From Acidobacteriota bacterium (GTDB taxonomy: Bacteria; Acidobacteriota; Vicinamibacteria; Vicinamibacterales; JAFNAJ01), in NCBI GenBank assembly GCA_017860085.1, contig JAFNAJ010000266.1:1-7379 (forward strand): 7,379 nt of DNA. The letters run 5' to 3'. This document shows positions 1-5,546 of the stretch, in pieces. Position numbers and translations under genes: made by a program. The notes below the pieces were generated by a model that did no database searches, was not told the origin of the DNA, and saw only the letters and a program-made list of their open reading frames with translations. Positions within the stretch are counted from its first letter, which is position 1. Each line of letters begins with the position of its first letter.

Positions 1-31
1 CGGTGATTGCGATGATCTTCTTCTCAGCCAT
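1..31 (-). CDS. N-terminal fragment of a possible NmrA/SDR-type NAD(P)-binding protein
   Basis: Read on the minus strand from an ATG at 31-29, the ten visible codons give MAEKKIIAIT, and the next codon begins with G. The start is strongly supported by GAGGAGG at 45-39, seven bases upstream. A short charged start followed by a beta strand 'KIIAIT' that would run into G is how many NmrA-like and short-chain dehydrogenase proteins begin (typically ..ITGATG.., the dinucleotide-binding loop). That family assignment is an inference from ten residues; other Rossmann-type proteins start in the same way. The gene is divergent from the hydrolase at 299 and shares the intergenic region with it. Nothing can be said about its length or catalytic residues. 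Confidence 0.5.
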   Translation of the reverse strand, partial: MAEKKIIAIT

Positions 32-38
32 TGAACGT

Positions 39-45
39 CCTCCTC
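39..45 (-). promoter_or_regulatory. Strong ribosome binding site for the minus-strand gene starting at 31
   Basis: On the minus strand this reads GAGGAGG, followed by seven bases and then ATG. It is a near-perfect anti-16S match and is the main reason for believing that the window opens with a real gene start. Confidence 0.7.
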
Positions 46-89
46 GCGGTACTGCGGGGTTCTCGTCGGGTCGCCTTGTCCGTCTCTCG

Positions 90-117
90 GCCCGCGACGC
101 GCAGTGAGGCCGCGGGC
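90..117. repeat. GC-rich inverted repeat in the divergent intergenic region
   Basis: GCCCGCG (90-96) is the exact reverse complement of CGCGGGC (111-117), with a 14-base loop. It would lie in the 5' leader of the minus-strand gene if transcription starts upstream of it. There is no T-run, so a terminator is unlikely. In DNA this GC-rich a 7-bp match can arise by chance. Confidence 0.25.
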
Positions 118-138
118 GCCGGTTCGGTGATGCCCGAA

Positions 139-156
139 TTGTGTGTCTAAACACAA
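139..156. promoter_or_regulatory. Palindrome TTGTGT-N6-ACACAA, candidate operator between divergent genes
   Basis: The arms 139-144 and 151-156 are perfect 6-bp reverse complements around a 6-base centre (GTCTAA). The stretch is notably AT-rich against GC-rich surroundings and sits between two divergent genes. This size and symmetry suit a dimeric winged-helix regulator such as MarR, HxlR or TetR family members; that is inference, since no regulator gene is visible. It is about 120 bases upstream of the likely plus-strand promoter and about 110 bases from the minus-strand start. Confidence 0.35.
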
Positions 157-256
157 GTCTACCACGAAAGGCTCGTTGCGCGGCGTTGCCATGGCCCGCC
201 GAGAAGAGCGGGTCCGTCGGGCGCCCGGGCGCCGACTGCCGAACGCCGAGTCCCAC

Positions 257-265
257 TGCTATAGT
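257..265 (+). promoter_or_regulatory. Extended -10 promoter element for the hydrolase gene at 299
   Basis: TG-C-TATAGT at 257-265 matches the extended -10 consensus (TGnTATAAT) at all but one position. The matching -35 region, around 237-242, is poor, which is usual for extended -10 promoters. Transcription would start near 271-273, giving a leader of about 27 bases before the ATG at 299. This also argues against translation starting at the upstream in-frame GTG/ATG codons (143 onward). Confidence 0.4.
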
Positions 266-288
266 GACCCCGGATTGTGCCGCCGATC

Positions 289-294
289 AGGAGG
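289..294 (+). promoter_or_regulatory. Ribosome binding site AGGAGG setting the start at 299
   Basis: A perfect AGGAGG lies four bases before the ATG at 299. The frame is open back to 143, so this site, the extended -10 at 257-265 and the signal peptide that begins at 299 together decide the start. Confidence 0.6.
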
Positions 295-298
295 CTTC

Positions 299-1453
299 AT
301 GCTCGTCACACGGCTCCGCCTGCCCGTCTTCGCCCTGGTCGCCCTCGTCCTCAATGGCATCGCCCCTGTGGCGTCCGCCCAGGTCCCTTCCACGCCGCCG
401 AGTCCTCCGGTCCCGCGGGTTCAAGTTCAGGAACTCAGGATGCAGGTGCCCCTGGACCCCGACCGGGCCCGGCAGCTCTACGTCCCGACCGACCCGGCCT
501 ACCACTCCATCGGTCGCAACTACCAGCGGGACGTCGACCTGAAGGCCCTTGACGACCGGCGATATCCCGACCTCTGCAGGGGCATCGTCGACTTCGCGAA
601 GGTCTCCTATCGCAGCAGCGTCGGCGACCTGGACATCCCGGCCTACCTCTTCCAACCGCTCCAGAAACGCGGTGCGCGAGGACACGCGGCCATGGTCTGG
701 GTGCACGGCGGGGTCCACGGCAACTGGGGCCTCACGATGTTCCCCTTCGTGCGGGAAGCCGTCGAGCGAGGCTACGTGGTCATCGCCCCCGAGTACCGCG
801 GCAGCACCGGCTACGGCGAGGCCCACCACCAGGCGATCGACTACGGCGGCTACGAGATCGACGATGTGCTGTCGGCCGTGGAGTATCTGAAGACGCTGCC
901 GCACGTGGACCCCGAGCGCCTGGGGATCATGGGCTGGAGCCACGGCGGCTACATTTCGCTGTTCACGGTGTTCCGCGACCGGCCGATCTTCAAGGCCGCG
1001 GCCGCGATGGTGCCGGTGACGAACCTCGTGTTCCGCCTGTCCTACAAGGGGCCGGCCTACCAGTGGGAGTTCGCGACGCAGAGGCGGATCGGCGGCCTGC
1101 CCTTCGAGAAGCGCGACGTCTACATCGAGCGCTCGCCCCTGTATCACGTCGACAAGCTCCAGGTGCCTCTGCTGGTTCACGTGGCCACGAACGACACCGA
1201 CGTCGACTTCGTCGAGAACCAGCAAATCGTCGACGCGCTGCGGTCACGAAAGCCCCATCTGGCCGAGACGAAGGTGTACGTCGATCCACCTCCGGGCGCG
1301 GCCAGCGGTGGGCATACGTTCAACCGGCGCGTCGATCCCAACACGCTGCAGCGACTCGACACCCCCGAGCAGGTCGACTCGTGGAACCGCACCTGGACGT
1401 TCTTCGAGTGGCACTTGAGGCCTGGGCTGGGGCCGCCGGACGCTGGCCGGTAG
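299..1453 (+). CDS. Secreted alpha/beta hydrolase, prolyl oligopeptidase (S9) catalytic-domain type
   Basis: The protein has 384 residues. Residues 1-28 form a signal peptide: a positive start, a hydrophobic core LPVFALVALVL, then a VASAQ cleavage region, so export is expected. A short N-terminal segment (about 29-110) precedes the alpha/beta-hydrolase domain (about 111-375). Visible motifs are the oxyanion-type HGG at 136-138, RGSTGYG at 168-173, the nucleophile elbow GWSHGG with Ser214, a likely acid Asp299 (DxxV pattern in NDTDV), and His339 in GGHTF. Spacing and order fit the S9 family. The large beta-propeller of true prolyl oligopeptidases is absent, so the substrate may be a small ester or peptide; I cannot tell which. 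The frame is open back to 143, but the AGGAGG site and signal peptide place the start here. It is first in a run with the Lgt-like gene, whose likely start is 18 bases downstream. Confidence 0.85.
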   Translation: MLVTRLRLPVFALVALVLNGIAPVASAQVPSTPPSPPVPRVQVQELRMQVPLDPDRARQLYVPTDPAYHSIGRNYQRDVDLKALDDRRYPDLCRGIVDFAKVSYRSSVGDLDIPAYLFQPLQKRGARGHAAMVWVHGGVHGNWGLTMFPFVREAVERGYVVIAPEYRGSTGYGEAHHQAIDYGGYEIDDVLSAVEYLKTLPHVDPERLGIMGWSHGGYISLFTVFRDRPIFKAAAAMVPVTNLVFRLSYKGPAYQWEFATQRRIGGLPFEKRDVYIERSPLYHVDKLQVPLLVHVATNDTDVDFVENQQIVDALRSRKPHLAETKVYVDPPPGAASGGHTFNRRVDPNTLQRLDTPEQVDSWNRTWTFFEWHLRPGLGPPDAGR

Positions 1454-1471
1454 CCGGTAGGCGTGATCGAC

Positions 1472-2458
1472 ATGGGTCCGTTCGTCCACGACATCGACCC
1501 GATCCTCGGACAGGTTGGTGGTTTCTACCTGTGGTGGTACGGGCTCGGCTACACGCTCGGCTTCCTCGAGATTCACCTCTTCCTGATGCGGCGACGGGCC
1601 CGCCTCGCGCTGAGCCCACGCCAGGTCTACACCCTGACACTCTTCATCGTCATGGGTGTCTTGGTGGGTGGCCGCCTCATCGAGGTGGCGTTCGACGAGT
1701 GGCCGTTCTATCGCCACCACCCGTTGCTGATTCCCGCCTACTGGCTGGGCGGCATGGCGACCCACGGACTGCTGCTCGGTGCCGCGCTCGCGGCGGCTGC
1801 CTTCGCGGTCACGCACCGGAAGTCGTTTCTCGCGATCGCGGACGAGCTCGTCATTCCCGGCGCGATCCTGATGGGGTTGGGCCGCATCGGGAACTTCATC
1901 GATGGGCAGATCGTCGGTGCCGTTTCCGACGTGTGGTGGGCCGTGAAGTTCCCCGATGCCGAGGGGTTTCGTCATCCGGTCGTGCTGTACGACGGGCTCA
2001 AGAACCTCCTCCTCGTGCCCTACCTGCTGTGGGTGCGTCGCACCAACCCGACACCGGGTGCCACCGCGGCGCGTTTTGTCTTCTGGTATGCCTTCCTGCG
2101 CATCTTCATTGACCTGTTCCGCGACTATCCGACGCACCGGCTCGCGCTCGGGACGGGACAGACGCTCAACCTCCTGATGACGTTGCTCGGTGCCGTGCTC
2201 CTGTGTCGTTCGCGCCTGCGCCGGCTGGGACGCCTCGGGCGACGTCAGCCGACGCCCCTCCCTGGGCAGCCCCTCGACTGGCCGAAGCCGCTGATCCCAC
2301 AGCGGCTCGCCCTGGCCGCCTTGCTGCTGTTCTGCCTGACCCTGCCCAGCAACTGGACGCAGGACGTGCCCGCACGCTACGGCAAGCGCCACCCCGGGCT
2401 CGAGCACTCCAGGCTTTACCCCGCCATCAAGACGGCGCCGCCCGCGAAGCCGCGGTAG
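1472..2458 (+). CDS. Divergent prolipoprotein diacylglyceryl transferase (Lgt family)
   Basis: Lgt transfers diacylglycerol from phosphatidylglycerol to the lipobox cysteine of prolipoproteins in the inner membrane. This 328-residue protein has seven Lgt-like membrane segments (roughly 11-37, 50-72, 88-114, 118-147, 171-189, 201-217, 228-245). Family motifs are WWYG at 21-24, GGMATHG with His98 (E. coli His103), and the signature GRIGNFIDGQIVG at 137-149. Compared with the E. coli motif, Arg138, Asn141 and Gly149 are kept, but Asn149 is replaced by Asp144 and Glu151 by Gln146. The later Tyr206/Arg210 pair matches Tyr235/Arg239, while Glu243 is Asp214. An extra hydrophobic segment (about 278-293) and a basic tail follow, where Lgt normally ends. 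GTG at 1463 is an alternative start; ATG at 1472 is preferred because GGTAGG (1456-1461) is ten bases upstream of it and only one base from the GTG. The substitutions suggest a paralogue with altered or reduced activity. Confidence 0.85.
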   Translation: MGPFVHDIDPILGQVGGFYLWWYGLGYTLGFLEIHLFLMRRRARLALSPRQVYTLTLFIVMGVLVGGRLIEVAFDEWPFYRHHPLLIPAYWLGGMATHGLLLGAALAAAAFAVTHRKSFLAIADELVIPGAILMGLGRIGNFIDGQIVGAVSDVWWAVKFPDAEGFRHPVVLYDGLKNLLLVPYLLWVRRTNPTPGATAARFVFWYAFLRIFIDLFRDYPTHRLALGTGQTLNLLMTLLGAVLLCRSRLRRLGRLGRRQPTPLPGQPLDWPKPLIPQRLALAALLLFCLTLPSNWTQDVPARYGKRHPGLEHSRLYPAIKTAPPAKPR

Positions 2459-2463
2459 CTCTC

Positions 2464-3360
2464 GTGCCATCACCGCCTGGCGTGCTCGAGTTGTTCTGCG
2501 GCATCGGCGGATGCGCTGCCGCGCTCGGCGAGCGCGCACGGATCGTGGCGGCCGTCGATCAGAATCGTCATGCGCTCGCGGTCTATCGCCACAACTTCAC
2601 GCATCCCGTGTTTCCTCTCGCCCTCGAGTCGGTGCGTGAATCGCAGTGGCAGGCGTGGACGGCCGATGTGTGGTGGATGTCGCCGCCCTGTCCTCCGTAC
2701 ACTCGGCGCGGCCTGAGACGCGATGTCGAGGATCCACGCGCGCGGAGCTTCGCCGCCGTACTGAAGCAGATCGCCGCCCACCGGCCGCGTCATGTCGCCT
2801 TTGAGAACGTTCCCGGCTTCGTGGGCTCGCGCGCCCATCGCCTACTGAAGCAGACGCTCGACAGGAGCGGCTACGTGTTCCGCGAGACGTTGCTGTGCCC
2901 GACCGAACTCGGGCTTCCCAACCGTCGCGAACGCTTCTATCTCGTGGCTGGTCTCGACGGCCTGGCTCCGTGGCCCGCGCGCGCGGGCGCTGCGCTGAGG
3001 CTTTCGGACCTGCTCGACTCCTCACCCGCCACAGAACTCTGGTGCGACCCGCTGCTGGCGCATCGGTACCCCCACGCGCTCCACGTCGTGGATCCGCGTG
3101 ACCCGCAGGCCTGCAGCGCGTGCTTCACCTCGGCATACGGCCGCTCGATCGTGCGCAGCGGATCGTACCTGGCGACCGGTGCCGGTCTCCGGCGCTTCTC
3201 GCCCTCGGAGATCCTGAGGCTGCTGGACTTTCCGGGCGGCTATCGCCTGCCGGCGGACCTGCCGCGGCGCAGAGCGTGGTCGCTGGCTGGCAACAGCGTA
3301 TCGGTGCGGGCCGTCCGGTGGGTGCTCTCGGCGATCCCGGGACTCATGACCCACACGTAG
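2464..3360 (+). CDS. Dnmt2-like cytosine-5 methyltransferase (likely tRNA C5-methyltransferase)
   Basis: This 298-residue SAM-dependent C5-cytosine methyltransferase starts at GTG 2464, five bases after the Lgt stop, so translational coupling is likely. Motif I is LELFCGIGG (8-16), the acidic SAM-ribose residue is Asp32, and motif IV is SPPCPPYTRRG with catalytic Cys76. Motif VI is ENV at 114-116, motif VIII NRRERF at 153-158, and motif X LAGNSVSV at 274-281. Several points favour Dnmt2 over restriction-modification or Dcm enzymes: the PPCxP(F/Y)TRxG loop, a CFT motif (220-222) followed by YGRSI and GS, and ELGLPNRRERFYLV. There are also only about 60 residues between motif VIII and CFT, too few for a normal DNA target-recognition domain. 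Eukaryotic Dnmt2 methylates C38 of tRNA-Asp, and a Geobacter homologue is reported to act on tRNA-Glu. The usual Gln after the catalytic Cys is Pro here. No restriction enzyme gene is nearby. A DNA substrate cannot be excluded. Confidence 0.85.
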   Translation: MPSPPGVLELFCGIGGCAAALGERARIVAAVDQNRHALAVYRHNFTHPVFPLALESVRESQWQAWTADVWWMSPPCPPYTRRGLRRDVEDPRARSFAAVLKQIAAHRPRHVAFENVPGFVGSRAHRLLKQTLDRSGYVFRETLLCPTELGLPNRRERFYLVAGLDGLAPWPARAGAALRLSDLLDSSPATELWCDPLLAHRYPHALHVVDPRDPQACSACFTSAYGRSIVRSGSYLATGAGLRRFSPSEILRLLDFPGGYRLPADLPRRRAWSLAGNSVSVRAVRWVLSAIPGLMTHT

Positions 3361-3384
3361 GAACCGGCCGGGCGGCGTCGGTTC
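3361..3384 (+). terminator. Hairpin right after the methyltransferase stop, possible terminator
   Basis: GAACCGGC (3361-3368) pairs with GTCGGTTC (3377-3384), eight pairs including one G-U, around an 8-base loop. It begins on the base after the stop codon. The bases that follow are TTGCTT, so the U-tract is weak; it could be a poor intrinsic terminator or simply a 3' stabilising hairpin. Confidence 0.35.
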
Positions 3385-3412
3385 TTGCTTCGACACGAAG
3401 AACCTCGGACGG

Positions 3413-3440
3413 ACCAAGAGCGAAGAACCAAGCACCAAGA
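3413..3440 (+). repeat. Degenerate tandem heptanucleotide repeat (ACCAAGA-like, four units)
   Basis: Four consecutive 7-base units can be read: ACCAAGA (3413), GCGAAGA (3420), ACCAAGC (3427) and ACCAAGA (3434). AAGAACC also occurs three times (3398, 3423, 3437). The tract is purine-rich and less GC-rich than its surroundings, in the spacer between the methyltransferase and the hydrolase pseudogene. It has no coding explanation. Confidence 0.45.
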
Positions 3441-3456
3441 ACCTCTTCCCGTGGGG

Positions 3457-3462
3457 TAGACT
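3457..3462 (+). promoter_or_regulatory. Weak -10-like element (TAGACT) upstream of the CocE-like gene
   Basis: TAGACT matches four of six positions of the sigma-70 -10 consensus and lies 41 bases before the ATG at 3504. No convincing -35 is present. It is offered only because the spacer after the hairpin needs a promoter if the CocE-like gene is transcribed on its own. Confidence 0.2.
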
Positions 3463-3472
3463 CGCACGCCAT

Positions 3473-3497
3473 CGGGAGTGCCCCACCTCCGGGAGTG
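3473..3497 (+). repeat. Direct repeat CGGGAGTG x2, second copy serving as ribosome binding site
   Basis: CGGGAGTG occurs at 3473-3480 and again at 3490-3497, 17 bases apart start to start. In the second copy GGAG (3492-3495) is eight bases from the ATG at 3504 and is the best candidate ribosome binding site for that start. Confidence 0.4.
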
Positions 3498-3503
3498 TTT
3501 CGC

Positions 3504-5424
3504 ATGCGCACATCCATCCACCGGCTCGTCCTCGCCACGATTGTCGCCGTCATCGCGGCCGCCAGCGTCACGGTGCTCGCCCAGCGAAGCACGTCGCTCA
3601 CACCGGAGCAGGTGGCCAGGCGCTGGCAGACCGAGAAGGAGCTGCAGTCGCTCGCCGTCGTCGATCGCAAGGTGATGATGCCCATGCGCGACGGCGTGCG
3701 GCTCGCCACCGACATCTACCGTCCGAAGGACGCCGGCGCGAAGGTCCCGACGATCTGGGTGCGCACGCCCTACAACTTCAATTTCTGGGACGTGCGCAAC
3801 GGGGTGCCCTCCGACATGACGTCTGCGCTGACGGCGGTGAAACGGGGCTACGCCTACGTCGTGCAGAACGAACGGGGGCACTACTTCTCCGAAGGCAACT
3901 ACGACATCCTCGGCGCGCCGACGACTGACGGCTACGACGCGCTCGAGTGGATCGCCAGCCAGCCGTGGTCGAACGGGAAGGTCGGCACTGTTGGTTGCTC
4001 GTCGACCGCCGAGTACCAGATGGGCGTGGCCGCACTGGGCCACCCGGCCTACGCGGCGATGAATGCGCAGGGCTACGGCGCCGGTGTCGGACGCGTCGCG
4101 CCGTACTACGAGCAGGGCAACTGGTATCGCGGCGGCGCCGTCCAGATGCTGTTCATCTCGTGGCTCTACAGCGAACAGAACCAGGTACGACCGATGTTCC
4201 CACGCGACACCTCGCAGGAGGATCTCATTCGCGCTTCGAAGTCGTTCGACCTGGCGCAGCAGTTGCCGCCGGTCGACTGGTCGAAGGCGTTCTGGCACCT
4301 GCCCCTGCAGGACATCTACAAGGCCCAGGACGGTCCGCGCGGCATCTTCGCCGACGCGATGCCGGTGCCGACCGGCGGGCGCATGGTCCAACGCACGCCG
4401 GACGATCCAGCCTGGTACAAGGGCGGCCTGTGGCACGACGACATGCCGATCAACGTGCCCGGGCTCTGGTTCATGTCGTGGTACGACGTGTCGGTCGGGC
4501 CCAACCTGGCGCTCTTCAACCACGTCCGGAACACGGCGCAACCAGAGATCGCCGCCCAGCAGTGGGCCGTGATCGCGCCGGTTCGTCGGCGAGCGCAGCA
4601 TGGGCGACGCGCGCTACGACTACCAGGAGCTCACCTACGGCTTCTTCGACCGGTTCCTGAAGGGCGAGCCGAGCGCGCGCCTCGAGAAGCAGGCCAAGGT
4701 GACCTACTTCACGATGGGATCGAACAGGTGGCAGACCTCGGCCACCTGGCCGCCGGAGGGCGCAGAGCCGATGACGCTGTACCTGTCGAGCCAGGGCAAG
4801 GCCAACTCCCTCTTCGGCGACGGATCGCTGACCTCGGCGCCGCCGGCCACGAACGCGCCAGACACGTTTACCTACGACCCGGGGAACCCGGTCCCCTCAT
4901 ACGGCGGCAACGTGTGCTGCACGGGTAACGCGATTACGCCCGGCGCCTTCGACCAGCGCAAGGTCGAGGCCCGCGCCGACGTGCTCGTCTACACCTCTGA
5001 GCCCTTCAAGGAGGGCCTCGAGGTGAGCGGCCCCATCACGCCGACGCTCTACGTGTCGTCGGACGCCAAGGACACGGACTTCACTGTCAAGGTGCTCGAC
5101 GTGTACCCGGACGGCCGCGCCTTCAACCTTGACGAGTCCATCCAGCGCATGCGCTACCGCGATGGCTACGGCAAGCCGCTCGCCTGGATGGAGCCGGGCA
5201 AGGTCTACAAGGTCACGCTCCAGCCCCTGACGACGAGCAACTACTTTGCGGCGGGGCACCGGCTGCGTATCGAGGTCTCGAGCAGCAACTTCCCGCGCTT
5301 CGATCGGAACCTCAATACCGGCGGTAACAACTACGACGAGACCGCGTGGGTGGTCGCGCGCAACGTCGTCCACCACTCGAAGCAGTATCCGTCGCAGGTG
5401 ACGATCACGGTGGTGAAGCGCTAA
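3504..5424 (+). pseudogene. Secreted CocE/NonD (X-Pro dipeptidyl-peptidase S15-like) hydrolase, frameshifted
   Basis: Two frames together encode one serine hydrolase. The first part, from ATG 3504, has a signal peptide (1-27, ending VTVLAQ), an MRDGVRLATDIYRP strand, ERGHYFSEG, the nucleophile region VGCSSTAE with Ser166, and SWYDVSVGPN with the likely acid Asp328. Family-like sequence ends at Val360 (codon 4581-4583), and the frame then runs on with unrelated residues to a stop at 4926-4928. From about 4582 the family sequence resumes in the next frame (FVGERSMGDARYDYQ...FFDRFLKGE) and continues through the C-terminal jelly-roll (PepX_C-like) domain to TAA at 5422-5424. The break lies where the family carries its catalytic His after 'VIAP', and that His is missing from both pieces. 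An out-of-frame deletion of 3k+2 bases, or an assembly error, would explain this. An ATG at 4600 could start a 274-residue C-terminal fragment, but it would have no catalytic residues. Confidence 0.8.
4579..4590 (+). other. Frameshift/deletion junction in the CocE-like gene
   Basis: Upstream codons are in the frame of positions divisible by three (..GCG CCG GTT). Downstream family-like codons are one base later (TTC GTC GGC GAG). Reading the downstream frame backwards meets TGA at 4570-4572, so the two parts cannot be one uninterrupted frame. No slippery heptamer or stimulatory hairpin is visible. Confidence 0.7.
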
Positions 5425-5431
5425 CCGTCGT

Positions 5432-5531
5432 GGGGTCAGGTCTTGAAACACTGCTTTTTTCACATCTGGCACCCCCGGCCGACGGCAGGAGTGCCAGATG
5501 TGAAAAATGTTGAGATTCAAGACCTGACCCC
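5432..5531. repeat. 100-bp two-tier inverted repeat, REP/MITE-like element between convergent genes
   Basis: The outer arms are a perfect 16-bp inverted repeat: GGGGTCAGGTCTTGAA at 5432-5447 and its reverse complement at 5516-5531. After an eight-position, mostly unpaired bulge on each side comes a perfect 17-bp inner stem, 5456-5472 with 5491-5507 (left arm begins TTTTTCACATCTGG), closed by an 18-base loop. The element begins seven bases after the CocE-like stop and ends 15 bases before the stop of the convergent fusion gene. Conserved ends around a structured core fit a non-autonomous element of the REP/BIME type mobilised by REP-associated tyrosine transposases; that is inference, since no transposase is present here. 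It may also serve as a two-way terminator. No target-site duplication is clear. Confidence 0.75.
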
Positions 5532-5546
5532 GAACAACGGGACCGC

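Noticed and set aside
143..298. In-frame N-terminal extension of the hydrolase from 143
   Set aside because: It precedes the extended -10 (257-265) and the AGGAGG site, is Arg-rich without domain character, and would bury the signal peptide that begins at 299.
2203..2463. Upstream extension of the methyltransferase frame into the Lgt-like gene
   Set aside because: The extension overlaps the Lgt C-terminus and is Ala/Pro/Arg-rich. Motif I lies eight residues after the GTG at 2464, the same spacing as in Dnmt2 proteins.
1244..2539. 431-codon open frame on the minus strand
   Set aside because: It is antisense to the Lgt-like gene and the ends of both neighbours. It is Arg/Glu/Gln-rich low-complexity translation, typical of a shadow frame in GC-rich DNA.
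2464..3360. Restriction-modification or anti-phage methyltransferase system
   Set aside because: No endonuclease, Vsr or specificity gene is adjacent, and the protein lacks room for a DNA target-recognition domain.
3240..4601. 453-codon open frame on the minus strand
   Set aside because: It is antisense to the CocE-like gene and the methyltransferase end. It has no recognisable motifs and is His/Arg/Val-rich shadow translation.
4570..4605. Programmed ribosomal frameshift in the CocE-like gene
   Set aside because: There is no slippery heptamer or clear stimulatory structure. A frameshift alone would not restore the missing catalytic-His segment.
5456..5507. Simple rho-independent terminator only
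   Set aside because: The T-run is inside the stem and does not follow it. The extra 16-bp outer arms are not needed for a terminator, so a repeat element is the better primary call.
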